DNA of 64,000 nucleotides from Candidula unifasciata (Eukaryota; Mollusca; Gastropoda; Stylommatophora; Geomitridae): NCBI GenBank assembly GCA_905116865.2, contig CAJHNH020001125.1, positions 7,121 to 71,120 of the forward strand, read 5' to 3'. Shown piece by piece: positions 24,741 to 37,852 of this stretch (position 1 is its first letter; each line of letters starts with the position of its first letter). The notes under the pieces were generated by a model. It saw only the letters and a program-made list of their open reading frames with translations, ran no database searches and was not told where the DNA came from. The position numbers and the translations under genes were made by a program.

Positions 24741-24875
24741 CATTTCCCAGTGAAATCACAAACAGTAATTATTGCGGTGGATGGTTCTTCAGCAGCTTAA
24801 AAAGCAGTGATTCCCAAACTGTGAGCCGCGGCGCTCCGGGAAGCCGGGACCTCTTCACAGGGGCGCCGTGAAATG

Positions 24876-24953
24876 TTTTTATTTTTTTTTTTTTTTTTCA
24901 ATTTCTTACATACGAATGGTCATACTTTTACTTAGGTTAGGGCGCATTTGAAC

Positions 24954-24984
<31 letters not shown>

Positions 24985-25065
24985 TAACAGCCGCGACTAA
25001 GAAAAGTTTGGGATAAACTGCTATAAAGGATACGCAACAAAGTACGAGAGGTAAACAAAAAACGC

Positions 25066-25106
<41 letters not shown>

Positions 25107-25118
25107 ACACACACACAA
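24876..25118. repeat. Poly-T, poly-A and (AC)n cluster
   Basis: Poly-T lies at about 24883-24898, poly-A at about 24958-24984 and (AC)n at about 25069-25117. The frames here are artefacts. Confidence 0.85.
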
Positions 25119-25311
25119 CATTTCGATCCTTATCTTTACACATAAAACAAAAACGTCTCCGTTTGGGTTTTGAAGTCTCATTTTGAAGTGACAAAGATTT
25201 ACCCATTGCCCTCTTACAAGCATTAGTCGCCTTTTGTGACTAATGAGAGCCTTACTGAAATCAGATGAGCTTGGTCGAAGACCGAAGACATTGCTCTTGG
25301 CTGTAAAAAGT

Positions 25312-25590
25312 AAAATTAAAGTAAAGATCCCCTTTCACGCCATTAGACGCATCGGTCATATGGGAAGAGCACCCATATTTTTACAGACCAATCGGCATTG
25401 GTAATGTGTTCAGCATTACGCCGTCCGTCTTTACTTCCCCAGGACAGCCATCCTAGTACCCATTTGAGGCTGGGTCGACCTGCGACGTCCCATACCACGA
25501 TAAAAATCCAGGCAGGCCGCAGTGGGTTTCGATCTCGGTACTTTGGATTACGAGTCGGACTCGCAACGCCTCAGCCATGGCCGCCGCTCT
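25312..25590 (-). mobile_element. SINE family 2 copy
   Basis: The head is at the right end (gattacgagtcggactcgca, then acgcctcagccatgg), the body has ggctgggtcgacctgcgacg, and the tail is cctttcacgccattagacgc. It ends about 80 bases before the first exon of the Cys-rich gene. Confidence 0.75.
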
Positions 25591-25672
25591 TAGCTGTAAG
25601 TCCTAATGAAAAACCGTCCTTTTCATTTGATCATTTTATTTACTTTGTTAATGTTTTATATTTTCTTTCAAG

Positions 25673-25819
25673 GGAATGATGTCACTACGGATGGCTCAGT
25701 TGGTTATCTACACGCTGCTGTTTACATGTCTAGCTGCCTGTCTGTTATCCAGGAAGACAAAATGTAAAGTCGTCTGTAAATTCCAGAACATAACACTGTG
25801 TGCCAGTGATTTCAAACAT
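25673..25819 (+). CDS. Cys-rich secreted peptide gene, signal-peptide exon
   Basis: The exon is bounded by a textbook 3' splice site (ttttatattttctttcaag) and the donor catgtgagt (exon end 25819). It encodes 48 residues from ATG 25676, in phase 0 at its end. MMSLR precedes MAQLVIYTLLFTCLAACLLS, a clear hydrophobic signal peptide; initiation could be at Met1, Met2 or Met6. The mature part starts around RKTKC and shows C-x3-C-x7-C (CKVVCKFQNITLC). It joins in frame to the exon at 28751-28918 and gives a 103-residue protein if no exon lies between. The first coding exon is preceded by an intron, so a 5' UTR exon lies upstream. The product looks like a small secreted cysteine-rich peptide or prohormone; I do not recognise the family. 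Confidence 0.6.
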
Positions 25820-25859
25820 GTGAGTTTTCTTTTATATTCATATTACTCTTCCCTGCGAG

Positions 25860-26020
25860 AGGTTCTGGCAGATGCTCGAGGCTCAAAGGAAAGGCAAGAC
25901 GGACGATTAATCAGAATGATACTGGCACCATTAGTATCGCAACTCTTCGCTGGCTGCTGAAGATGGGAATAGAGCGCTTATGGGAATGCCCCAAGTGCTG
26001 TGATTTCGGTTCTTGAATCA
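25860..26020 (+). mobile_element. LINE 3' end fragment
   Basis: The reading LLKMGIERLWECPKCCDFGS matches the C-terminal end LLKMGTERSWECPECYDVDS of the LINE at 41150-42425. It lies inside the intron of the Cys-rich gene. Confidence 0.6.
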
Positions 26021-26024
26021 AATC

Positions 26025-26545
26025 AAAACAAATAATTCCCTGCTGTTTGTTGAGTTGATTTAGGAACCAACATTATAGCACTTGGGCATTTTATGATAGC
26101 AGTCTAGTCGTATGTCCGTCTTGTCCATTCTCTGAAGCAGTGCTGGCCACTCTGCCCAAAGCATACTTCTCTTCATCGGAGTCAGTTACTTTCATGAAAA
26201 GGCTCCCAAGCCTGCGGAAGGCTACAATGACTGCCTCCCTATCACTTCCCAAACCAGATAACGTTTAATGAATAATTAGGAATTAACATCACTGAAATGG
26301 GACATTCCCAAAATAGCTCTGTCCCTATCTTCAGCAGCAGGAGCAGAGTTATAATTCCAGTGGTACCAATAGCAGTCCGATTGTATATCCGTCTCACCCT
26401 TCCCTTGAGTGCTGATCGTCGACCAGATACCTAGGTCACTCCTTGCTATACCAATCTCTTCAGACCATGATGATCCATCAGTTGGGCAGAACCAGTCAGT
26501 CTATCTGCAAGCCTTCCAAATTGCAACTTTGATTAACTTTCTGAT
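26025..26545 (-). mobile_element. LINE 3' end fragments, opposite orientation
   Basis: The minus-strand reading from about 26520 contains ADRLTGSAQLMDHHGLKRL and ends TELFWECP near 26305. A second partial copy of the same tail lies at 26040-26200. With the plus-strand piece at 25860 they form inverted 3' ends. Confidence 0.5.
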
Positions 26546-26574
26546 GTTTAACCAAACATTTTAATTGCTGTTGA

Positions 26575-27190
26575 ATCTTTTTTATAATCAACGCAATTTA
26601 TAATCTTTTTGTGTTTCTTTCCATCACTTCTACAACCAACACAAAATATAATCCTCTTTTCTTGTTTCTTTCCTATCACTTCTACAACCAACACAATATA
26701 TAATCATTGTTATGTTTCTTTCAATCACTTATGCAAATAAAAAAAATATTTATTTACTTTTTTTGAGTTTCTTTTCATCACTTAAATAATCAACACAGTA
26801 TATACTAATTTTTGTGTTTCTTTCCATCACTAATACAACAAACATAATATATACTCCTTTTTGTGTTTCTTCCTATCTGTTAGACAAATATATTAAAATA
26901 TATTCATATTTATGTTTCATTCTATCACTTCTACGACCAACACAATACATAATCCTATTTGTATTTCACTCCATCATCTTTGTTAACCATCACAGTATAT
27001 ACTTCTCTTTGTGTTTTTTTCCATCGGCTACACAACATACACAATATCAACCCATTTTGTATTTCATATTATCACTTCTACAACCAATGCAATATATACA
27101 CTATACACGCCTTTTGTTTGTGCTGCTAACCCTTTACCCCTCCCAATATTTATACAACCAACACAACATACTCTTCTCTTCGTTTTTATT
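26575..27190. repeat. Diverged minisatellite of about 50 bp
   Basis: Roughly a dozen diverged units share gtgtttctttccatcacttc and tacaaccaacacaatatata. Two tacaaccaac motifs at 26631 and 26683 are 52 apart, and later spacings vary. It sits in the intron of the Cys-rich gene. The 181-codon frame across it is repeat-derived. Confidence 0.8.
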
Positions 27191-27417
27191 CTATTTCTGT
27201 CAATCAAAAACATTTTTAATTATCAAAACTTTATGCCAAATTGAATACAATTTCCGAGAACAAAACATGCCAAATTTAGGGGCCCCAAATGGTGGGTCAA
27301 TATTTTACTTTAGTTATAATTTTAAGGAAATGTTTGGACATCAGTATGAGAAAACCTAACTTAGTTACAGAGTTGACATTCGGTTCAGATTTTAGCTTAA
27401 CTGAGATTTGAGGTTTG

Positions 27418-27781
27418 AACAACGGATCAGCATCATGGCTCCGTTCTTCTTCTAACCCAAGTCTGAGTATTATGAAGCTCAGCACAGCGCATGGGCTCCG
27501 TAGCAGTGGCGAGGATCCTGAAAAACTTTGGGTAGATTTTTAACTCAAAATTTGGCCCGGGCAGCACCCTTAGGCTTCTCTTTTCGATTTCAAACTGCCA
27601 TGGGATTTTACGTGCGCAACAATACACTTGGGCATCCGATCTCACTGCTCAAAGACCAGGGGGAATTTAATTACTAGAAGTCCAAGTCCACGTGAAAAAA
27701 TCCAAGCCCTTACCGGGGATGGAACCTGGAACCTCTAGCACTCGAGGCAGACACCGTTCCTAGAGACTACGCAGCCCCCTC
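27418..27781 (-). mobile_element. SINE family 5, near full length
   Basis: The head at the right end reads, on the minus strand, gggggctgcgtagtctctag and ggttccaggttccatccccg, a tRNA-like A/B-box pair. The body includes cacgtggacttggacttcta, and the 3' part ends at aacggatcagcatcatggc. Confidence 0.8.
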
Positions 27782-27894
27782 AGCTAAACTATATCTGAGC
27801 AGTTACGCAAACTTTTAGCTGCATACATCGAAGAGATGCTTAAACAGGACTGATATGGCTACTGTAACCAGTTACCACATCACCGAAATATATA

Positions 27895-28172
27895 GTAAAG
27901 TAAAGAAGTGAAGACCCATTTTCACGCCTTAGGCGCATCGGGCATGTGGGAAGAACACCCATATTTTTACAGACTAATCGGTACTAGGTGGGTAATGTGG
28001 TCAGAATTACGCCGGCCGTCTTGACTTCCTCAGAACATACATCCCGGTACCCATTTTAGGCTGGGTCGACCTGCGACGCCGGTACCATGATAAAAATCCA
28101 CGCAGCCAGCGTGGGTTTCGATCGCGGTACGCTGGAAATAGGAGTCGGACTCGCAACGTCTAAGCCGCTTAA
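27895..28172 (-). mobile_element. SINE family 2 copy
   Basis: The reverse complement of the family head (ggagtcggactcgcaacgtc), the body phrase ggctgggtcgacctgcgacg, and the tail ttttcacgccttaggcgcat. Confidence 0.8.
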
Positions 28173-28750
28173 CGAAATATATACCTTGATAAAATAGAAA
28201 TTTGTATTAAATAAACATATGCAACTTTATCTCTCTGTGATTTGACGGAGAAAAAAGGGGGGGGGGGGTATGATAGATAAAGAAGTCCCATGCACAATTT
28301 CATAAAGATCTGACCATATGTAGATATCTGTAAACATTGGCAAAACACTTGCTTTCCTTTTTTTTATATATAGCTGTTCCCTCTCCTTTAAAGATAATAG
28401 CATTTTAAAGAGCATCTTGCATATTTTCTTTATATATATTAGACTTATTATACTTGATATATTTGTTCTGGACACATAAATGTATTAGAGCAGATTCAAA
28501 AGTCTGTAATTAAGACTAAGATGTTTACGATATTTAATATTATTATATACTACATGACATAACCTAAATATATTTATCTAGTGGGGTTTGGCTAGAGAAA
28601 AAAAAAAGGGGGGGGGGGGGGGGGTTAGACAGACTCGCCTGCATAATATACTTTCGTTGGTTTGTTCTTTCTTTCGTTCGTTCGTTAAATGACCTTCAGT
28701 AATCCACTTGTTTTGTTTTTTCATTTTTTTTTTCATAATGCCTCCACAAG

Positions 28751-28918
28751 GCTGCTGAACGTAGAAAGGCGATCAAATTTTGTCAGAAACGAAAAGATGC
28801 GGCTGTGAGACCTACTCTGGAATCAGCAGCACAAGCAGACGATATCTGTACGGTACTGTGTTCTGTCAATTATGGAGGCACTGCCTGTAAATGCAACACA
28901 GAAATTATCCCTGGCTAA
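28751..28918 (+). CDS. Cys-rich secreted peptide gene, terminal exon
   Basis: The 3' splice site is a long T-rich tract ending cctccacaag, and the exon starts in phase 0 at GCT 28751. Its 55 codons run to TAA 28916-28918. It encodes AAERRKAIKFCQKRKDAAV and, after a helical-looking Ala-rich spacer, DDICTVLCSVNYGGTACKCN followed by TEIIPG. The basic clusters ERRK and QKRK could be processing sites. The cysteine layout C-x3-C-x8-C-x-C echoes the C-x3-C-x7-C block of the first exon (CTVLCSVNY versus CKVVCKFQN), so the protein may carry an internal duplication. The phase match with the donor at 25819 supports a joined 103-residue precursor with eight mature cysteines. Alternatives are an antimicrobial or toxin-like peptide, or a neuropeptide precursor. 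The sequence does not decide between them. Confidence 0.55.
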   Translation, partial: AAERRKAIKFCQKRKDAAVRPTLESAAQADDICTVLCSVNYGGTACKCNTEIIPG

Positions 28919-29049
28919 ATGGGAATCCTTGTTGTGGTTGATTGGCGAGACGGAAGCTGCACATATTCCGGATATTCATTTGTATAATAATTTATTTATT
29001 TTTGTTTTCTTTGGCGATTCTATTAGTTTAAATTCTGACTGACTGACTG

Positions 29050-29240
29050 ACTTTCTACCCCACCAGGACATTACACAAGTGATAAACACCCGATGACACA
29101 ATGTGCCACCATGTGGATGAGGATCACAGTGGAGAGGTCCCAGAAACAGCGTTCAGCCTTTAGGCCATATTTATGGCCAATCTATATTGCGGCCCCTGGC
29201 AAAAGCCAGAGTAGGGCTTCAAAAACGAAAAATTGTTTCC
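29050..29240 (-). mobile_element. SINE family 4 copy, 3' part
   Basis: It shares accccaccaggacattacac, aaacacccgatgacacaatg and gcccctggcaaaagccagag with the reverse complement of 52752-53050. The head is missing. Confidence 0.75.
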
Positions 29241-29649
29241 TTAAAAAGACGAAAAGAGCATGTTAAATTCTGAAATTATTCACATCTTAAGATAAAAAGG
29301 ACAGTTCAAACTGAAAATGGTCAAATGTTACATACACCAGTTCGAACTATATGTATAAGCAGTCAGCTAGTCAAAGTGAGTCTCTAGAGACGCTGAAATA
29401 AAGAAGACAAGGTTGTATTACATGAAAACATAGGCAATAAAATACATAGACTCTGAAGAGAATGTGAATATATAGTTTCTGAAATAAATTAAACTAAAGA
29501 GACAAGTTACAGATGTCCGTCACATTTAAAGACATTGCACTATTAGGAAAACCATATTGAATACGGGAACGGAGTGCGGTGGACTTGACCAAGCGAGCAC
29601 GATGTAGGCACCACTACAAGTGAGAGAACATCAAACAGTAGAGAAACAT

Positions 29650-30480
29650 CAGTTGCAGAGTGTACCATGACAACGAGAAACAGAAAGTGTCTAAAATTCA
29701 CTGCAGCCAACCTTCATTGTGGGCATGATTGAATGATTGATTGATTATACTGTTATATAGGGAGTCGGGAGAATTACAGCCTATGTTAGAAAATAATAAC
29801 ATAGCAAATATATTTTTGTGGCAACTCTTGTTAATTCTCAGCGTCTTCTGTGGGTGCTCACGGTTTTATCTGCTTTCTTAATCGTTTGGGTTGACTGTAG
29901 AGGGGTTACATTTTTTCATTCTTCCACTGAATTATTGCGGCTGTCAAATACAGACACATGTGCCTGTCATAAACCCTTGGCAGGGCCATACCTTGGCAAG
30001 TGCACAAACAAAGCCCTAACGCTTGATACCCAACACCTGAGGACATAGAGAATATGCTAGTGGGCTGGTGCTGCGCCAGCTGTCGTGATTGGCTTTAATT
30101 CTGACGTGGGATAGTTTGTGTTGATATGCCAGCCACCTTTTGAGTTATTTTATTTGCATGTGCAAGCTTCAAGATTTTGATAGGGTTTACAAGTTATTTA
30201 CGATTTTGTGTGATTTCCACTGGCAACAAGACAACAAGAAACAGAGCCTGTCTAAGATCCATTGCAGCCGTCCTTCATTGTTGACATGAATGATCCATCG
30301 ATTGATTGATTTGTTGATTATATTGGTAAATAGGGAACGAAGCAGTTATGGGACAACAAGTTCGCTGTGATGTTGGAGCCTTGGCTAACGAGCTGAGAGA
30401 AAGGACAGCTCGTTGGTCAGCTGTGATGAAGCCCTTTAAGACAGCGCACTGAATATCTCCTCGCCATCCCAGCACAGCAG
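29650..30480. repeat. Dispersed repeat, tandemly duplicated
   Basis: The block containing ttcactgcagccaaccttca (about 29697) recurs at about 30257 as ccattgcagccgtccttcat, both followed by a tga/ttga-rich stretch. About 30150-30440 is related to 49370-49520 (gtgcaagcttcaag and agcgaagcagttac-like phrases). The reading frame at 29818-30048 has a hydrophobic start without ATG and runs into the repeat, so it is not called as a gene. Confidence 0.5.
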
Positions 30481-30524
30481 TTACTGCTAGTTGACTTAGC
30501 TAGTTAAAGGGCCAATTGTCTTCC

Positions 30525-30765
30525 CTTGGGGCGTTATGGGCGTATAGTACTGGACCTATATTTTATAGACCAATCGACACTTAGTGGGTGATGCGATGAG
30601 CATAACACCAGCGGTTGTTACTTCCCATGTTTTTACCTGGTACCCATTTACTGGGTTGACCTGGGTCTTTTTTTTTAATCCGGCTCCGCCAGGACCTGAA
30701 TCCAATACCTTCAGTTTCACAGGCAAGTGCCTAGCAACTACACCACGATGGCTTCTAGCTAGTTA
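30525..30765 (-). mobile_element. SINE family 1 copy
   Basis: The tail gggcgtatagtactggacct is at the left, the body ttgacctgggtc in the middle, and the head caagtgcctagcaactacac at the right. Confidence 0.7.
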
Positions 30766-32020
30766 ATGCCAGTTAAATTAGCGGACTTGATTTATAATAA
30801 CCGTAATATAAGAAAGAAGCATAATAAAGAAATACATAGTAATAAAATAAGTACATCCGTATCTTGTCATCATTTAATCTGTGATTCACCTGTTGAAGAA
30901 CTGTGAAATGTTGTGAGAAGACTGTGGCGATGATTCACTATGGTTTTGATAGTGTTAAAAAGCTCAAGCTCGAGGCATAGCAGAGGGCGAGCCCGTTTGA
31001 TCTGAAGACGGCGGTGGTACGACTACATACAGATCGCTTTATATACACTGTATAGCTTTCTGACGGTAGCGAGTGCCAGGATTTGCTCAAGTAGCTATAG
31101 TCTGTTTTAGAAATAACTTTAACCAACTTTGAAAAATCTGAAACTCAGTAGCCTCCTTTTGTAAGTTGTTTGGATTTGGCAACAAACAAACATGTAGTTT
31201 TCATTTTTCCTTTTTTTTTTTTTTTTTAGCGGAATAATGAAAAAAAAAAAAAAAAAAAAGACTGACAAAGCAGACAGTCGGAATGCTTATAATAAATCAG
31301 AAACTAAAGCTTTTGAAAACATTAAACTGCCTGAGTTTCATGGACGTAGCACGCTCAGGCGGTTATCTCCAATATGAGCTTCCTGTGAATGAGATCAACA
31401 CAATTTGTCATTGCATGTGGGAAAGTCTATCAAAATAATCATCACGCATCTCTGTACATATAAATGATTTTCAGACAATAACTCTATTTTCTGTATTTTT
31501 CGGCCTACACAAATTAATAGTCAACCAAGAATCAAATAGATTCACTGCTTTAAGAAAACAGCAGCGCCTGTGCAATTAGAAAATCATTGAGGACATGAAA
31601 TTCTAAGGCTACAAAGATTTCATGGTAGTTGCTAGAGGAGATTTCGAGATATTTGTTAGTGCGAGGGAACGACTTTTGAAACGGATTATAACGTTCCTAC
31701 CTATGTTGCTGGATGTTGCTAGTCCAGTCATGGTACTGTCAAAGGAAATGAAGATTCAGTTGGTCTCTATTTATTCAACGCTTTGAACTACTACGTTGTC
31801 GAATGTTTGTGATTAAAAGTATATTCTTTTTTTTTTCTTTCATCTGGGCTAAATTTTCTTCAACGAAACATGTCACAAAACTTAACTTGTGCCGCGATAA
31901 CTCCTCCACCTATCTTCTCCCTCTCCTTTTCCCGCCAAAAATGTGGTCTTATTTCATCTTCCCAGGTAATAAGTAACCACTTATAGTTAGAGCAATGTAG
32001 TTTACCGAAGTTATACTGTA
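30766..32020. other. No gene seen
   Basis: Poly-T and poly-A runs lie at about 31210-31228 and 31239-31259. No supported coding or RNA feature. Confidence 0.4.
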
Positions 32021-32024
32021 TTAG

Positions 32025-32710
<686 letters not shown>

Positions 32711-32849
32711 ATATTATTTTTCTTTTCCTTTTTCTTCTTCTTTGCTCCTTCTTCTTCCATATATGAATATGTATATATTTCCTAAGATCTTCACTCCGTG
32801 TGGTCTGCAACCTAGTATTGCGTGCTTTTTCCCTGACACTTGTGCTCGA

Positions 32850-33000
32850 TTGAGGCACATAGGGCACATCGTTTTATAGTCGTATTCAATGGACCACTTG
32901 CCAATAGATGGATAATGTTATCAAAATTACGCTAGCACGCTTTACTTCACTTGACATTTCCTGATACACGTTTTAGTCTGGGTAGAACTGTCAGCCAAGG
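32850..33000 (-). mobile_element. Diverged SINE fragment
   Basis: It follows the family 1/2 body order in reverse: cacatagggcacatcgtttt, atggataatgttatcaaaat, acgctagcacgctttacttc, and gtttagtct-like phrases before the head, which is missing. Confidence 0.45.
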
Positions 33001-33199
33001 TCAAATGTTACACAATAATGTACAATATAGTTCAAACATCTGCCGTACATTCCCTGTTAAACGACCAGACTGTTGACAGAGTCAGCTTTTCCCTTTCACA
33101 AAAATGATAAGACTGCTCGTTATCTCAGACAACAGGTCTCAACAAGACGTGCTGACAAGTCACGAAACAGAGATAAAAACATGTATTCACCACAAAATC

Positions 33200-34165
<966 letters not shown>

Positions 34166-34199
34166 TGCCACCCAGCAAAACAGACTTACACAAAGTGAA

Positions 34200-34850
34200 A
34201 TCTATCTTGGACCGAGGGTACTGGAAATAGATAGCCAGTGACGCAGATGCATCTGTGCAAGAGCTCGTCAATTAAAATTCAGTCCCAGGAAACATAATTA
34301 TATTCACCCATGGATCTGCACAACATTCAGTGAGAGAGTGGAGGTGAGGGCGTTGACAGCAGCTTTTCGATAGCTTGATAGCAGCCCAGCCCAATATGTG
34401 GCAATGGTAACGATTCACAGATCATGCTTCGGAAAATAGAAACTGCCCGCCTAAGCGTACAGTGGTTTGCATCGCTTGACAAGACTCAGTCAGGAGGATA
34501 TCGTGGATTTTCTGTGCATGATATTCAGATGCTAGGTAATGAGCAGGCTGATAGTTTGGCTGCTGCTGCTCCATTGGATGATTGTCTACTTTATGACAAA
34601 GCTAACGCGGTGTGGGATCTCTGAGATTAACTGGACAGTGCAGCAGAACACACTGACAGATTAATTCAGCGAGAAAAAGGATAGGGGGTGAGAAGAGGGT
34701 CTGGAAGTTATTCAACACTGAGGGAAAAACATAGGCGAACTTGTAATCAGGTTGCAACTGATACTTGAGGCATATTGACTCTTTCTTATAGCTGAGGAAG
34801 GAGGTGGGGCACATGTGGGATTGTCCTTACTGCAGTGATGCTCTTGATTT
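34200..34850 (+). mobile_element. LINE RNase H fragment
   Basis: The broken plus-strand reading includes QMLGNEQADSLAAAAPLDDC and then LYDKANAVWDL at 34527-34624, with the domain's middle part (FGKIETARLSVQWFASLD) before it. The end near 34800-34840 reads like HMWDCPYCSDA. Confidence 0.6.
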
Positions 34851-35574
34851 ATTTATTCATTCTTCTCTTCCGTTATTCGGGTTACTTCATCTTTCTCGAC
34901 ACATGTCCAAACCATTTGCTTTACTGTTTATTCATATAGTTTAGTACTGGTTCCGTTTCAGCTTCTTCCCTGATGTCACTTCTGATCTTTTCTCTCCTAA
35001 TTATATTTAGGCTTATTTGGAGACAATTTATTTATGTTGTTTCATTTTTATTTGTTGTTGTTGTTTTGTTTGTTAATGTTTACATCTGGCACTGGTAACA
35101 CAATGCTGGCTTTAAAAACAAAACAAAAATTTACTGTGATCTGGATGCTAAATCTTACAAATTTGGTCTGTAAAACTGGTAACACATGTGCAGTGAAAAG
35201 TAAAAAACGTGATAAATAATGCACTAAAACCGAAACACAAAGTGATGCGAGCTACCTGCAGAAGCCATCCAAGCAACTGGTAAAATAAGAGTAAAATGGC
35301 TCTGGATCTCAAGGTTAGACCAAGAAACAGCAGCAATCATGCCGATGTAAACAAATTTAAGAAGTAAGTAAGATGGTACTAATTTTAACATAATATCGAC
35401 ACTAAGACTAGAGGGAAAAGGTACTCAAAATTTACTTAAACAAGATTAAGGCCACTAGCGTAAGAACAACTCTCGGAAGCCAGTCTCAGATTTAGACAAA
35501 ACAGAAGCAACGGAGAGGCAATATCTACATTGAAACAGATAATGTTAAGGATAACCAATGTATGATATCATGAT
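34851..35574. other. No gene seen
   Basis: No supported feature. A (ttg)n-like patch lies near 35051-35066. Confidence 0.4.
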
Positions 35575-35745
35575 GATGATGTTCAACCCCGCTAGGACAT
35601 CACACCGAGCGATAAACATCTGATGATACAAAGTGCTACCATTCGGATGAGGATCACCCGGGGTAGGTTCCAGAAACCCTATTCAACCCATGGGTTGGGT
35701 TATATTAGAGCCTCCATCAACAGCCTTAGTTGGGCTTTAAAACAA
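35575..35745 (-). mobile_element. SINE family 4 copy, 3' part
   Basis: It contains aaccccgctaggacatcaca, gatgaggatcacccggg and gttgggctttaaaac, and matches the reverse complement of 52840-53045. Confidence 0.65.
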
Positions 35746-36119
35746 AAACAAAAATGTGTCCCTCAATAGTAGTTTGATTTATATTATAGAAAGGGGTGCA
35801 CGAACCATGTGTCAGCTACGAAGTCGCATTTATTGACCAGAAACTTTCTCATGTTTGACAGATTACAAGAATTTAATGTGGGGTTGCCTAAAGGATATGG
35901 AATTAGCAAATATCTGATAGAATTTTGTAAACGTTTGTTTACATCAAATAAAACTTAAGTACGAACCAAATTAGATACTTCAAAATCAAAAACCTTTTGG
36001 AATGAATTCAGGAGTATGACGATATGCGGTATGTGTGCTATACGCTATCTGCTCCACATTTCGTAATGTACATTGACAATTAAAGGAAAGAAGAAATCAG
36101 CGAAAAAGAAGATATTTCT

Positions 36120-36445
36120 AAATAGCTGATAGAGTGGCAGGTGCTGCATTAATTGAAGATGACCGCCCCATGGATCACGCAGACATTGTCATTGCCCTCA
36201 GAGAGATAGGACGTTCTGAGGATTTTGGAAGCAACGTGTCTACATCACTTCTAAGAATACGTGAATTGGGAGGAAAGATTGGCACAGCCAAGCATGAGAA
36301 GCACAGGGACGCACACGAAGCCATGTTAACCAACATAGAACTGGTACTATTAACCGCACGACGCTGATGAATATGTTGAGAAGGGAATCTGAGCGCCTAT
36401 GGATGTGTCCGGAGTGCTGTGAAGATAATCTAACGCATAACTTAT
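36120..36445 (+). mobile_element. LINE RNase H C-terminal fragment
   Basis: The reading DRPMDHADIVIALREIGRSE and then DFGSNVSTSLLRIRELGGKI is closely related to QPMDHADIINALREM at 16300 (-). It ends near ERLWMCPECCEDN at about 36390-36430. Confidence 0.7.
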
Positions 36446-36504
36446 AACTCATTTCTAAATTTTTTTTAATGACAGTGTCAGTAGTTGAATGGACCCTTTT
36501 CCAC

Positions 36505-36690
36505 CCAGCAGGCGTATTGGGCATATGGTCTAAATATGGTCTATGGACTTAAATTCTAAAGACCAGTCAGCACTCGGTGGGATATGAGTTCAACATAAGG
36601 ACGGCCGCCGTTACTTCACATGATATTACCTGGTACCTATTTCAGACCGGGTCCACCTTGAAGGCGGCTGCCTCTGATCTTTTAGAAAGT
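36505..36690 (-). mobile_element. SINE family 1 copy, truncated
   Basis: The tail ggcgtattgggcatatggtc lies at the left and the body gggtccaccttgaagg at the right. The tRNA-like head is absent. Confidence 0.6.
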
Positions 36691-37565
36691 TGGTATTACT
36701 TTATAACATTTCCAGCTACCAGCGAAAATATACTATTAATATTTTAGCTGTTAGTGGTTTCATACGGTCAATAAAGTATCCATCATTTATAATTTCAGTT
36801 TTAAAGGAAGGACCGTCGAGCAAGAATGATACCTCATTTGTGCCTGGTTCTCTTGACTTTAAGCCTAACAACGGCATTTCCGCTGTCATTTATGTGTGAT
36901 CATGTGTGTAGCATCCCCCAGGGGATGGTTAATGAGGCAACACAGCTGTTGAGATATGGGTGTCACTGCATTGGAGGAGATTGTAAGATTTTGTTCTTCT
37001 AGATGTGTTTGTCTTATAAGATTTGCATTTTGTAGTATTAAGATTTGAAGGACGAGAATCAAACAGCTACAAGTCCCATGAAACCAGTTCAACTGTACTA
37101 TCATATTGGGGTACCCTAAAAGGGTTATGAATTCTCTTCGAAAAGACTAACTGGAAAGACGCAAATATTGCAGCCATATTGTAAACAGTCACAACGCTTT
37201 TACGTCTTCGAATGAATGTAGCAGCAGCAGCAGCAGCAGAAGAAAAAGAAGAAGAAGAAGAAGACAAAGAAGAAAAAGAAAAAGAAAAAGAAGAATTGTC
37301 CTAATTTTAACCATTTTAAATGCATATATAGGCAAGATGGATATTTAATTGTACTGTACTGTACTTTACGACACATGATTCGATTTTTTTTTCAACACAG
37401 CTTTGAATGAAGATGGTCACCGGAATGTGGAATCTGAAAAATTGGGCCCTCTTGCGTCTCCCCCCCCCCTCCCCCTCCCAATTGCCCGAAAAATATGAGG
37501 CTCCCCTACTCAAATTATTTCGAAACTGTAAAGGAGTTAAGCCAGGAGTTGTTTTTTTTAACCAG
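36691..37565. other. No gene; scrap of a dispersed repeat
   Basis: Bases 37140-37215 (attgcagccatattgtaaac) resemble 37780-37830 and, in reverse, 58135-58200. A (gca)n/(aag)n patch lies at 37219-37292. No coding feature is supported. Confidence 0.4.
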
Positions 37566-37569
37566 CATA

Positions 37570-37590
37570 CTGATATTATTATTATTATTA

Positions 37591-37635
<45 letters not shown>

Positions 37636-37648
37636 TACTACTACTTAT

Positions 37649-37692
<44 letters not shown>

Positions 37693-37700
37693 TTATTGCT
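37570..37700. repeat. (ATT)n(ACT)n trinucleotide array
   Basis: (ATT)n to about 37632 switches to (TAC)n to about 37694. The long Asn, Leu or Thr runs in translation are artefacts. Confidence 0.9.
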
Positions 37701-37852
37701 ACTAACATTATTATCCCTGGATGGCTACCCTGGGCAGTAACTGTCTGTACAAGTCGCACGGGTAGGCAGAAACGAACAAGTTTTGCTGCCATATTGTAAA
37801 CGGTCACTGCGCTTCTATGTCTCTATGGGGGTGACTGCAGTCAAGCTAATAT

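Noticed and set aside
29818..30048. Possible signal peptide plus insulin B-chain-like C-x11-C (CHKPLAGPYLGKC)
   Set aside because: The spacing fits a B chain, but the frame begins with GTG rather than ATG, lacks the C-G start and a donor, and lies in a dispersed repeat also present at 49.3 kb.
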